This document shows, one piece after another, positions 36,199 through 46,799 of a stretch of DNA of 64,000 bases. The notes beneath the pieces are model-generated. The model ran no database searches and was not told the origin of the DNA. It worked only from the letters and a program-made list of their open reading frames with translations. Position 1 is the first letter of the stretch; each line of letters starts with the position of its first letter. The DNA comes from Rhodoplanes serenus (GTDB lineage Bacteria; Pseudomonadota; Alphaproteobacteria; Rhizobiales; Xanthobacteraceae). The stretch is from the NCBI GenBank assembly GCA_945897515.1, contig CAMDFO010000020.1, positions 1 to 64,000 of the forward strand, read 5' to 3'. A program made the position numbers and the translations under genes.

Positions 36199-37317
36199 AT
36201 GAAAGTCACCGTTGAGCGCGCCGAGTTGCTGAAATCGCTGGGCCACGTGCATCGCGTGGTCGAGCGCCGCAACACCATTCCGATCCTGGCCAACGTGCTG
36301 ATCCGGGCGGAGAAAGCCGCGCTCAATCTCAAGGCCACCGACCTCGATCTCGAGGTGATTGAAAGCATCGCCGCCGAGGTCGCGCCGGGCGGATCGACGA
36401 CCGTGCCGGCGCACATGTTCTACGAGATCGTGCGCAAGCTGCCCGAGGGCTCGCAGGTGGTACTGGAGGCTTCCGGCGACCGCGCCATGCTGGCGATCCG
36501 TGCCGGCCGCTCGCGTTTCACGCTGCAGACGTTGCCCGAAAGCGACTTCCCCGATCTCGCTGCCGGCGACATGACGCACAAGTTCACGCTGTCAGCCGCC
36601 GATGTGAAGAAGCTCATCGACAAGACCCAGTTTGCCATTTCGACCGAAGAGACGCGCTACTACCTTAACGGCATTTACCTGCACGTCGCCGGCACCGGAA
36701 AAGCCGCGACGCTTCGCGCGGTGGCGACCGACGGCCACAGGCTCGCGCAGGCCGAATTGCCGGTTCCGGCCGGCGCCGCCGGCATGCCGGGGATCATCGT
36801 GCCGCGCAAGACCGTGGCCGAGGTGCAGCGCCTGATCGAGGACAGCGAAGCCGAGATCACCATCGAGCTGTCGTCCGCCAAGATCCGTTTCACCATCGGC
36901 GACGTGGTGCTGACCTCCAAGCTGATCGACGGCACGTTCCCGGATTATGGGCGCGTGATCCCGGCGGGCAACGACAAGGAGCTGGTGGTCGACAAGAAGG
37001 ATTTCGAGGCTGCAGTGGATCGCGTATCCACCGTATCGAGCGAGCGCGGCCGTGCCGTGAAGCTGTCGCTCTCCGCCGGCAAGCTGATCCTCTCGGTCAC
37101 CAATCCGGATTCCGGCAGCGCCACCGAAGAGCTCGAAGTCGAGTATGACGCCGATCCGATCGATATCGGGTTCAACTCGCGCTACCTGCTCGACATTGCG
37201 AGCCAACTCGACGGTGAGGTGGCCGTGCTCAAGCTGGCCGATCCGGGCTCGCCGACCCTGATCCAGGACAAGGACGCCAAAGGCGCGCTCTACGTTCTGA
37301 TGCCGATGCGGGTGTGA
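36199..37317 (+). CDS. dnaN: DNA polymerase III sliding clamp (beta subunit)
   Basis: A 372-residue clamp protein of the usual length, with three repeated domains. MKVTVERAELLKSLGHVHRVVERRNTIPIL is the typical start, TEETRYYLNGIYLH and TDGHRLAQAELPVP mark domain 2, and the C-terminus YVLMPMRV is the canonical end of bacterial clamps. It tethers polymerase III to DNA. It follows dnaA by 155 bp and precedes recF, the conserved order. Confidence 0.98.
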   Translation: MKVTVERAELLKSLGHVHRVVERRNTIPILANVLIRAEKAALNLKATDLDLEVIESIAAEVAPGGSTTVPAHMFYEIVRKLPEGSQVVLEASGDRAMLAIRAGRSRFTLQTLPESDFPDLAAGDMTHKFTLSAADVKKLIDKTQFAISTEETRYYLNGIYLHVAGTGKAATLRAVATDGHRLAQAELPVPAGAAGMPGIIVPRKTVAEVQRLIEDSEAEITIELSSAKIRFTIGDVVLTSKLIDGTFPDYGRVIPAGNDKELVVDKKDFEAAVDRVSTVSSERGRAVKLSLSAGKLILSVTNPDSGSATEELEVEYDADPIDIGFNSRYLLDIASQLDGEVAVLKLADPGSPTLIQDKDAKGALYVLMPMRV

Positions 37318-37340
37318 TCGCGCATCGCCTCGCCACAGCG

Positions 37341-37400
37341 TCATGCCCGGCCTTGTACCGGGCATCCCCGTTTTAGGGGCAGAAAAGTCGGACATGGATG
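37341..37400. repeat. Partial copy of the 'GTCATGCCCGGCCTTGT' repeat
   Basis: GTCATGCCCGGCCTTGTACCGGGCATCC matches the left half of the repeats at 45790 and 61523; GCCCGG and CCGGGC within it form a short hairpin. The right half is eroded (only GGACATGGATGGGC-like sequence remains). It lies between dnaN and recF. Confidence 0.6.
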
Positions 37401-37416
37401 GGCTAAAAACCACGCC

Positions 37417-38589
37417 ATGACCGCCGCCGCCATTCGCCGCCTGACCCTGAGCAACTTCCGCAGCTATCACGCGGCGAGTCTGCACGTCGGCGGCAATCTG
37501 GTCGTGCTGGTCGGTCCCAACGGAGCTGGAAAAACCAATCTGATCGAGGCGATCTCGTTTCTGGCGCCAGGGCGCGGCCTGCGGCGGGCCACGCTGGAGG
37601 AGGTCGCCTTGGCCGAAGGCGCCGGCGATTCCGGCGGCGGTCCCGGCGTTTGGTCTGGCACGTCCTGGGCGGTTTCAACGGAAGTCGAAGGCATGTTGGG
37701 ACTGGCCACGCTCGGCACCGGTATCGAGCCGTCAGCCGAAGGCGAAACCTCCGCGACGCGGAAATGCCGGATCGACCGGGAGCCGGTCGGCTCCGCCACG
37801 GCCTTCGCCGACCACCTGCGCGTGGTCTGGCTGATCCCGGCGATGGACCAGCTGTTCGCCGGCCCCGGCTCCGAACGCCGACGCTTTCTCGATCGCCTGG
37901 TGTTGGCGGTCGATGCCGAGCATTCCAGCCGCGTGAACGCCTTGGAACGCTCGTTGCGATCGCGCAACCGGTTGCTGGAGGAGGCACGGCCCGATCCGCA
38001 CTGGCTCGACGCGGTCGAGCACGAAACCGCGGAGCTCGCGGTCGCGGTCGCGGCGCTTCGCGCCGAGACCGTGCGCCGCCTGCAAGGCGCACTGGCCGCG
38101 CGTCAGGACGAGGTCTTTCCGTCGGCCGAGATTGCGCTCGACGGCTGGATGGAGCGCTTGGTTCTGGATCATCCGGCGGCGGCGATCGAGGATCGCTACC
38201 GCGCGGTGCTGAAGGACAACCGCGCGCGCGATGCCGCCGCAGGCCGCACGCTCGACGGTCCGCATCTCACCGATCTGAACGTGATCTATTCGCCGAAGAA
38301 CATTCCAGCCGCCAACGCCTCGACCGGCGAACAGAAGGCGCTGCTGATCGGTCTGGTGCTCGCGCATGCGGGCCTGATCGCGGAGATGACCGGCTTCGCG
38401 CCGGTGCTGCTGCTCGACGAGGTGGTTGCTCATCTCGATCCGGGGCGGCGCGCGGCGCTTTATGACGCTTTGGAGCACCTGGGCGCGCAGGTCTGGATGA
38501 CCGGCGCGGATCCTGGCAGCTTCGCCGAAGTCGCGGGCCGCGCGGAAATCTTCTCGGTAAGCCCAGGCCGCGTGGAAACACGCCGCTAG
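37417..38589 (+). CDS. recF: DNA replication and repair protein RecF
   Basis: A 390-residue ABC/SMC-like ATPase. RRLTLSNFRSYHAASLHV is the RecF start, GPNGAGKTNLIEAISFL is Walker A, ASTGEQKALLIGLVLAHA the signature motif, and VLLLDEVVAHLDPGRRAALY Walker B. RecF loads RecA at gapped DNA with RecO and RecR. It sits 100 bp after dnaN, with a partial palindromic repeat in the gap. Confidence 0.97.
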   Translation: MTAAAIRRLTLSNFRSYHAASLHVGGNLVVLVGPNGAGKTNLIEAISFLAPGRGLRRATLEEVALAEGAGDSGGGPGVWSGTSWAVSTEVEGMLGLATLGTGIEPSAEGETSATRKCRIDREPVGSATAFADHLRVVWLIPAMDQLFAGPGSERRRFLDRLVLAVDAEHSSRVNALERSLRSRNRLLEEARPDPHWLDAVEHETAELAVAVAALRAETVRRLQGALAARQDEVFPSAEIALDGWMERLVLDHPAAAIEDRYRAVLKDNRARDAAAGRTLDGPHLTDLNVIYSPKNIPAANASTGEQKALLIGLVLAHAGLIAEMTGFAPVLLLDEVVAHLDPGRRAALYDALEHLGAQVWMTGADPGSFAEVAGRAEIFSVSPGRVETRR

Positions 38590-38761
38590 CAGAAGGTTCC
38601 GCTGGATCACGAGATGGGCCCAGAATTGCGGGACTATCGGGCCGGAACTTACACCGCCGCAGGGGTTTAACTTCGTGTGGGTTGAACGTCCGTTCATCCT
38701 GCATACGCTAGGAGGAAAGAGCGCGCGTAGGAGGCGTCGGCTGGATGAGGAGTAAGGAAAA

Positions 38762-39004
38762 ATGTCTGGTAACGATCCCGCGAAGGAGAAAATTGTCGGC
38801 CATCTGCAAGACGCGGTGAAGCGGCTGCACGAAGACATCGCGCGTGTCGAATTGTGGGCGGGTGCGCTCGGCTGCTTCGCTCAGCCTGTTCCGGAGTACG
38901 ACGCGGCCAACAGCAATCTCAACAAATACATCCTACCTGCGTCACCAGGCGCTAAGCGCAAGATGAACTCCCGCAGGGAACCGACTCGAACGCAATCGAA
39001 CTGA
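38762..39004 (+). CDS. Small hypothetical protein between recF and gyrB
   Basis: An 80-residue protein with no membrane segment. The first 45 residues (PAKEKIVGHLQDAVKRLHEDIARVELWAGALGCF) form an amphipathic helical stretch; the C-terminus is basic and probably unstructured. AGGAG precedes the ATG at acceptable distance, which supports translation. I do not recognise a family. Confidence 0.5.
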   Translation: MSGNDPAKEKIVGHLQDAVKRLHEDIARVELWAGALGCFAQPVPEYDAANSNLNKYILPASPGAKRKMNSRREPTRTQSN

Positions 39005-39178
39005 CGGTTACCCGTCTCGTTTAAGCGCCAGCCAATTTTCGCGGTCTGTCGTTGGCTTTTTCGAGTTGCCGCCCCTTCAAAAACCGCCTTTTAATCAATA
39101 TATTAGCGTGGCCACTTTGCGCTGTACGGAGCGCGCTCTTTCGTGCCAAACCATCGTTGATTCTAGCGCATTTTTTGA

Positions 39179-41623
<2,445 letters not shown>

Positions 41624-41628
41624 AAGCA

Positions 41629-41654
41629 GTGCGGCCCGTTTTCACGGGCCGCAC
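41629..41654. terminator. Bidirectional terminator between gyrB and the convergent gene
   Basis: GTGCGGCCCGT (41629-41639) pairs perfectly with ACGGGCCGCAC (41644-41654) around TTTC, 5 bp after the gyrB stop codon and 27 bp after the convergent gene's end. There is no T tract on either side. Confidence 0.7.
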
Positions 41655-41681
41655 CACCATCAGCAAATCTCGATCTATCTA

Positions 41682-42305
41682 TCAGCAGCGATAGTCGCGC
41701 CCTCTGATCCAGGTCCAGCCGTAGGGGACATACGTCCGCTGGCCGCAGTTTGGCATGTCTCCGGTCTGCAGGAATGCTCCGCCGCTATACACCGTGCGCA
41801 GCCGGTACGGCTTGGGATAATAATAACTGCCGCCGTAGCTGCGGTAGCCGTAGTCGCTCCGGTACCCGTAATCGCTCCGGTAATACGGCCGGTCGTCATA
41901 CGACCTGTAGCTATGACGCGGAGCGTATTCGTAGCCCGCCTGCACAACCGGGGGCCCACTATAGGTTTGGATCGGAGCTGCATAAGTTTGGACCGGAGCC
42001 GCATAGGTTTGCACCGGGGCTCCGCCGTAGACTTTCACTTCCGCCGCGGGCTGCTGCTGATAGTAAGCCGGAGGCGGCGGCGCATAGACCGGCGCCGGAG
42101 CGTAGACCCGGGTCGTGGTATAGGCCGGGCCCTGCTCGTAGTACGTGGTCGTGCCCTGGCTCGGCGGCGCGACGTACTGGACGGGGGGTGGATAGCCGGG
42201 CCCTGGGCCCGACGTGTTGTAGTAATAGCCGCCGGCCGTAGCCGGCATTGCCGTGAACGCACCGATCGAGAACGCGATAGAAAACGCAGACGCTACGCGA
42301 CGCAT
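41682..42305 (-). CDS. Secreted Tyr/Pro/Gln-rich repeat protein
   Basis: A 207-residue exported protein: signal peptide MRRVASAFSIAFSIGAFTAMPATA, then Pro/Tyr-rich sequence (APAPVYAPPPPAYYQQQPA), three near-identical PVQTYAA heptads encoded by 21-bp tandem units, YRSDYGYRSDYGYRS repeats, and a folded-looking C-terminal block with two cysteines (LQTGDMPNCGQRTYVPYGWTWIRGRDYRC). Tyr/Pro-rich proteins of this kind are often surface or matrix proteins, but no function is known. GGAGG precedes the ATG. Three GTTAAC motifs 13 bp apart lie 80-110 bp upstream. Confidence 0.75.
   Translation of the reverse strand: MRRVASAFSIAFSIGAFTAMPATAGGYYYNTSGPGPGYPPPVQYVAPPSQGTTTYYEQGPAYTTTRVYAPAPVYAPPPPAYYQQQPAAEVKVYGGAPVQTYAAPVQTYAAPIQTYSGPPVVQAGYEYAPRHSYRSYDDRPYYRSDYGYRSDYGYRSYGGSYYYPKPYRLRTVYSGGAFLQTGDMPNCGQRTYVPYGWTWIRGRDYRC
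41959..42021. repeat. Three 21-bp tandem repeats inside the Tyr/Pro-rich gene
   Basis: Units at 41959-41979, 41980-42000 and 42001-42021 share GCATA-GTTTGG-CCGGAGC with a few changes. They encode the P(V/I)QTYAA heptads. Unit number may vary between strains by slippage. Confidence 0.8.
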
Positions 42306-42382
42306 GTTTGGCCTCCAACACGCTACACACACACTCACTGACTTCCGCACTTTTACTCAGGTCCGCCGCAAATTCAGATTTG

Positions 42383-42417
42383 GTTAACCATATTTGTTAA
42401 CCATGTCCGTTAACTAT
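42383..42417. promoter_or_regulatory. Three GTTAAC(C/T)AT motifs spaced exactly 13 bp
   Basis: TTAACCAT occurs at 42384-42391 and 42397-42404 and TTAACTAT at 42410-42417; each contains the palindrome GTTAAC. The array lies about 80-110 bp upstream of the secreted Tyr/Pro-rich gene on the minus strand. The motif resembles CtrA half sites, but the 9-bp gap between TTAA units differs from the classical 7. Confidence 0.45.
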
Positions 42418-42597
42418 ATTGCGACCGATTTGTTGCAGGAGTCCAGCGACTTATTGCAGTTGCACACCGCATGGAAATTAAGGCGGAAGAGACTTTAATC
42501 CCATAAAAACGCAGCAAAATCGGGCGCAAATCCAGCGCCCGATTGGGGAATCATGCCACGAAGCGAAGGTATCTAATTAAGGGCCGAAATCCGCGCC

Positions 42598-42765
42598 CTA
42601 TGACGAAAGTCTGCGGCCCAAGAGCACACCGAAGACCAGCACCAGGAAAAACCCGATCAGGAAGATCATGAACAGGATCTTCGCAATTCCGGCGGACGCC
42701 GCCGACACATCGGTGAAGCCGAACAATCCGGCGATCAAAGCGATGATTAGAAAATAACAGCCCAC
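42598..42765 (-). CDS. DUF1328 family small membrane protein
   Basis: A 55-residue protein of two hydrophobic helices: [48 protein letters not shown], which is the DUF1328 pattern (FLIIALIAG...GIAKILF). Family members are 50-60 residues, so the GTG at 42765 is the likely start rather than an ATG 18 codons upstream. No clear ribosome binding site is visible. The function of the family is unknown; it is widespread in stress-related settings. Confidence 0.8.
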   Translation of the reverse strand: MGCYFLIIALIAGLFGFTDVSAASAGIAKILFMIFLIGFFLVLVFGVLLGRRLSS

Positions 42766-42893
42766 CTCAGCATGGCGCGATGTCCTTTGGGATGCCTTTT
42801 GACCACTACCAACGAGCATTGGACGATCGGGTTCCGGCGATTGTTCATGCCCGTTAGGCCGTAGAATGATCCTTCATCCAAGCCGCTCGTGGG

Positions 42894-44393
42894 CTACGCC
42901 AGATCGAAATATTCCCGGTGCTCCCACGCCGTGACCACGGAGGGGTCGCCGCCCTGGTCCTTGCCCTCGGCGCGGGAACGGGCGATCTCGGCCGCCTTGA
43001 TGGCGATGAAGTAATCGACGAACCCCTCGCCGAAGCCCGAACGGAAACATGCGTTCCCACGCAAGGCGTCGAGCGCCTCGCCGAGCGACTTCGGCAACGG
43101 CTCCGCCGAACTCTTGTCATAGGGCGCGTCGGCCGACGGTCCCGGATCGAGCTTGCGCGCGATGCCGTCGAGCCCGGCATGGATTTGCGACGCCATGTAG
43201 AGATACGGGTTGGCCAGCGGCTCGCCGATGCGGTTCTCCACATGCGTCGCCGGATCGCCCGGCCCGCCCATGACGCGCACCATGACGCCGCGATTGTCGC
43301 GCGCCCAGATCGCCTGGATCGGCGCCATCGAATTGATGCCGTGATAGCGCTTGTAGCCGTTGAGCGTCGGCGTGGCGAAGGCGGCCGCCGCGCGCGCATT
43401 CGCCAGCAGACCGCCGAGATAGGCGCGCCCCAGCGGCGACAGCGGATGCTTGTCATCGCGCGACATGAAGGCATTCGCCTTGGTCTTCCGATCCAGCAGC
43501 GACTGGTGCAGATGCCAGCCGTTGGAGAATGCGTGCGGAAAGTTCGGCCGGCACATGAAGCTCACCAGATAGCCGTGCCGCCGCGCCGCCTGCTTCATGG
43601 CGCTGCGAAACAGCACCATGGTGTCGGCCGGCGCCAACCCGGTTTCGGGCGCGAACGTGAACTCGTACTGGCTCGGCCCGAGCTCGACCTCCAGCGAGCG
43701 GAGCGGCATGCCGAGCGCGGCGACGGTCTGGCGCAGCTCATCCAAGATCGGCTCGACCTGATCGAACCGCGACTCGGTGAGGTACTGAAAGCCGTGCGTC
43801 GTATGGCTAACGGCGGGCGGCTCAGGGGGCCAGGTTAAATCCGCAGGCGAGAGTTTCGGGTCGTCGATCTTGAACAGTTGAAATTCGACTTCAAGCCCCG
43901 CCATGGTATCGAACCCGGCGGCGCTCAGGCGCGACAGCACGTCGCGATAAAGCTGGCGTGTCGAGAGCGGCACCGGTCTGCCGTTCCCGAACACGATGTC
44001 GCACAGCATCCACCCGGTGTTGGCCGCCCAGGGCAGCACGCGAAACGTCGCCGGGTCCGCGACCATGATGAAGTCGCCCGCGCCCTGCATTTCCGGAATG
44101 CCAAGGCCGCCCCCGGCGGTGAATACCGGAAACACGGTACGATGCGAGGTGTCCTTGGCGAGCAGCGTGGTGGTCATGGTGACGCCGCTGCGCATGGCGC
44201 GCGACGCCTCGGAGGCGACCAGCGTCTTGCCTCGCAGCGTGCCGTGCTGATCGACGAAGGAAAAGCGGATCAGTTCGAGCTTGTGCCGCTTGATCGCCTT
44301 GTCGACCGCGAGCGCGGCGCGGCGCTGCTCGCCGGTCCACAGATCGTGGCGGTCGACGAAACTCTGCGCGGATCGTTGCTTGCGAGGGGCCAT
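42894..44393 (-). CDS. Glutamine synthetase-like ligase
   Basis: A 499-residue member of the glutamine synthetase superfamily. LEVEFQLF provides the metal-binding Glu pair, SLEVELGPSQYEFTF the second acidic block, SNGWHLHQSL the active-site His, and WARDNRGVMVRV plus HVENRIGEPLANPYLYMA the substrate and ATP region. It differs from housekeeping GlnA in the substrate loops and resembles the gamma-glutamyl-amine ligases (PuuA, or GS-like enzymes of aniline pathways). It is the last gene of a seven-gene operon, 14 bp after the Rieske oxygenase gene, suggesting it glutamylates a pathway intermediate or amine. Confidence 0.85.
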   Translation of the reverse strand: MAPRKQRSAQSFVDRHDLWTGEQRRAALAVDKAIKRHKLELIRFSFVDQHGTLRGKTLVASEASRAMRSGVTMTTTLLAKDTSHRTVFPVFTAGGGLGIPEMQGAGDFIMVADPATFRVLPWAANTGWMLCDIVFGNGRPVPLSTRQLYRDVLSRLSAAGFDTMAGLEVEFQLFKIDDPKLSPADLTWPPEPPAVSHTTHGFQYLTESRFDQVEPILDELRQTVAALGMPLRSLEVELGPSQYEFTFAPETGLAPADTMVLFRSAMKQAARRHGYLVSFMCRPNFPHAFSNGWHLHQSLLDRKTKANAFMSRDDKHPLSPLGRAYLGGLLANARAAAAFATPTLNGYKRYHGINSMAPIQAIWARDNRGVMVRVMGGPGDPATHVENRIGEPLANPYLYMASQIHAGLDGIARKLDPGPSADAPYDKSSAEPLPKSLGEALDALRGNACFRSGFGEGFVDYFIAIKAAEIARSRAEGKDQGGDPSVVTAWEHREYFDLA

Positions 44394-44407
44394 TCGACGC
44401 GTCGGTC

Positions 44408-45730
44408 TCAGCCGCCGTTAGCCCAGCTCGCGGCCTTGCGCTTGCTCGCGTCGGTCTTCTCGTAATAGCCCTTCCAGTCGCCGGTCGGGCCGATGCCGTC
44501 GATCGCGGCGGGGCCTGTCAGCGACGGCGCGGACTGCGCATCGAGCACCATCAGCGGCCGGCCGCCGTTCTTGGCGTCCTCGATCGCCTGACGCAACAGG
44601 CGGCGATACGTGGTGATCGCCTTGTCCTGCTGGCCGAGATGCTCGCGGGTGCGGTCCTGGATCGTTCCCATCGACTCGCAGGCCCACTGGTCATGCACGT
44701 TGATGTCGGCGCCCATGCCCGTGAAGGTCTCGTGCTCCTGTTCGTGCGGATCGAAGCCGTAATCGTTGCTCTTGTTCTTGTTCGGGATGTAGTCAGGCAA
44801 CTGATAGAGCTTGAGCCGCTGGTCGCGCATGTGAGCCTTGTCGACCGGCTTCGTGAAGCTGGTGAAGATCGCGTACCAATAGTGCTTGGTGTCGTCGATC
44901 GGCACGTGCCACTGCGTGATCGTCATCTCCCGGCTCATCGGAATGATGAAGGCGTTCGGGAACATCAAGTTGGTGATGCGGATGTGCATGTTCGCATCGC
45001 TGATCTGGCGCAGGGTCGCGATGCGCATTCCGTAGCTGGTCTGCTCGACCTCGATGCGCGGCCGCGGGAACTCGCGCATGATCTTTGTCATCGGCAAGTC
45101 GGAGTCGGATGACTTGTCGCGAAACAGCTTGCCATACTGATCCGCCGGGTCCTCGTCGTGGAAGAAGCGATGCAGGAACGAGGTGTGCGCCGGATCGATG
45201 CCTACCTCCAGCGACTGCAGCCAGTTGCAGTCGATCATACCCTTGAACGCGAAGGTGTGGGTGTCGGGCGCGACGAAGCAATCGAAATGCGGGAACGCCG
45301 GCGGCGCGCCGGGGCCCATGTAGGCGAACAGAATGCCGCTTCGCTCCACCACCGGATAGGCCTTCTGGCGGATGTTGGCGCAGAGGTTCGATCCCTCGGG
45401 TTCGGCCGGGGTCTGAAGGCACTTGCCCTCGACGTCGAACAGCCAGCCATGGAATGCGCAGCGCAGCCCGCCATCCTCCAGCCGACCGTAGGCCAGATCA
45501 GTGCCGCGGTGCGGGCATGAGCGGTCGATCAGGCCGTAGCGGCCCCGGTCGTCCTTGAACAGCACGAGGCTTTCGCCCAGCAGCGTGATCGGCTTCACCG
45601 GACGGTTGCCCGTAAGCTCGTCCACCAGCGCGGCCGGCTGCCAATAGCGGCGCATGAGTGCGCCGGCGCCGGTGCGCGGCCCGATGCGGGTGATGAGGTC
45701 GTTCTGTTCCACGCTGAGCATGGGCGGCAA
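44408..45730 (-). CDS. Rieske non-heme iron oxygenase, large subunit
   Basis: A 440-residue aromatic-ring hydroxylating or demethylating oxygenase. The Rieske cluster ligands are in CPHRGTDLAYGRLEDGG and CAFHGW (CxH and CxxH). The mononuclear iron site lies around DPAHTSFLHRFFHDED. The form resembles phthalate 4,5-dioxygenase-type single-component alpha subunits. No reductase or ferredoxin gene is in the operon, so electrons must come from elsewhere. It is flanked by an alpha/beta hydrolase and the glutamine-synthetase-like ligase. Confidence 0.92.
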   Translation of the reverse strand: MPPMLSVEQNDLITRIGPRTGAGALMRRYWQPAALVDELTGNRPVKPITLLGESLVLFKDDRGRYGLIDRSCPHRGTDLAYGRLEDGGLRCAFHGWLFDVEGKCLQTPAEPEGSNLCANIRQKAYPVVERSGILFAYMGPGAPPAFPHFDCFVAPDTHTFAFKGMIDCNWLQSLEVGIDPAHTSFLHRFFHDEDPADQYGKLFRDKSSDSDLPMTKIMREFPRPRIEVEQTSYGMRIATLRQISDANMHIRITNLMFPNAFIIPMSREMTITQWHVPIDDTKHYWYAIFTSFTKPVDKAHMRDQRLKLYQLPDYIPNKNKSNDYGFDPHEQEHETFTGMGADINVHDQWACESMGTIQDRTREHLGQQDKAITTYRRLLRQAIEDAKNGGRPLMVLDAQSAPSLTGPAAIDGIGPTGDWKGYYEKTDASKRKAASWANGG

Positions 45731-45789
45731 TTTCCCTCTTTATCGTCCCGGTGAATCTACAGGTTGCGACCGCTCTCCGCCATAAGACA

Positions 45790-45910
45790 CGTCATGCCCG
45801 GCCTTGTGCCGGGCATCCACGTCTTGGCGGCAAAGGAAGACGTAGATGGCCGAGACATAGGCGAGCGAAGCGACGCCGTCCTTCGGACGGCTACGCCCGG
45901 CCATGACGGG
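45790..45910. repeat. Complete dispersed palindromic repeat
   Basis: It opens with GTCATGCCCGGCCTTGTGCC, continues with GGGCATCCACGTCTT and closes with GACGTAGATGGCC and CCCGGCCATGAC, making a long imperfect inverted repeat. The right arm carries an insert, CATAGGCGAGCGAAGCGACG followed by the hairpin CCGTCC-TTC-GGACGG. It lies upstream of the Rieske gene and beyond the hydrolase 3' end. Confidence 0.8.
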
Positions 45911-45925
45911 CCCACAGAGCGTTCT

Positions 45926-46789
45926 CTACTTCCGGATCGACCTGGGATCGCGGGCCGGCCAACGGCCGGCTTCTACCCGCGCAATGAAGTCGGCCACCGT
46001 TTCGTTGAACAGCGCCGGCTCCTCCTGGTTCACCACGTGGCCGGTCTTGGGGAACACCGCGAGCCCCGAGGGAGAGATCCACTTCTTGAGGAAGAAGCTC
46101 GGCTCCAGGCAAGGCTCATCCTCGTCGCCGACCACGATCAGCGTAGGAACCTGGATTTTGCGGATACCGTCCTCGAAATCGTAGATCGAGGGACGCTCCG
46201 ACTGAAAGCCGCGCATGGTGTGCGCGGAGCCTTGCGAATCGTGCGAGGCGAACATCGCGTTGAAGTCGGCAAAGCCGCGCGGGTCCTTGATCATATACGA
46301 AATGCGCGTCGGGCTCATGCCGTAGGTCCGCACCACCTCGGCCGCTCCCTTCTTCTCGAACTCGTCCGCCAGCGCCCGCGAGTGCCTGCGGAATTCATCG
46401 GTCTGCGCGCGCTCGGAGCCGGAGCCCGCGCCCGCGGCGGTCAGCGACAGCGCGCGCTGCGGATACAGCAGTCCGATCTGGACCACAGTGTAGCCGCCCA
46501 TCGACAGGCCGACGAAATGCGCCTTGTCGATCTTCAGATGATCGAGCACCGCGACGGCGTCGCTCGCCCAATGCTTGTAGCTGTAGGCCTTCGGATCGCT
46601 CGGCACGTCGGACGGCGTGTAGCCGCGCGCCGAATAGGTGATGCAGCGGTGACGCCGGGAGAAATACCGCATCTGCGGTTCCCAGTTGCGATAGTCGCCG
46701 GCGAACTCGTGCACGAACAGGATCGGCGTTCCGCTGCCGGATTCTTCGTAATAGAGCCGGACCTTGTCCGATGTCGTGGCGTGGGGCAT
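45926..46789 (-). CDS. Alpha/beta hydrolase
   Basis: A 287-residue hydrolase. LFVHEFAGDYRNWEPQ is the oxyanion-hole region (HG usually; here HE), FVGLSMGGYTVVQIG the Ser nucleophile elbow, VGDEDEPCLEP the Asp and PKTGHVVNQEEP the His. It resembles the enol-lactone and ring-fission hydrolases of aromatic pathways. It is 10 bp after the deacetylase gene, so it is part of the operon. The substrate is unknown. Confidence 0.88.
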   Translation of the reverse strand: MPHATTSDKVRLYYEESGSGTPILFVHEFAGDYRNWEPQMRYFSRRHRCITYSARGYTPSDVPSDPKAYSYKHWASDAVAVLDHLKIDKAHFVGLSMGGYTVVQIGLLYPQRALSLTAAGAGSGSERAQTDEFRRHSRALADEFEKKGAAEVVRTYGMSPTRISYMIKDPRGFADFNAMFASHDSQGSAHTMRGFQSERPSIYDFEDGIRKIQVPTLIVVGDEDEPCLEPSFFLKKWISPSGLAVFPKTGHVVNQEEPALFNETVADFIARVEAGRWPARDPRSIRK

Positions 46790-46799
46790 GGGATTTCCT

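Noticed and set aside
41840-42021. Short repeats that could suggest a CRISPR array
   Set aside because: Units are contiguous without spacers and encode a heptad protein repeat.
45391-45420. GGTTCGATCCC-like sequence resembling a tRNA T-arm
   Set aside because: It lies inside the Rieske oxygenase gene and no acceptor or anticodon stem can be drawn around it.
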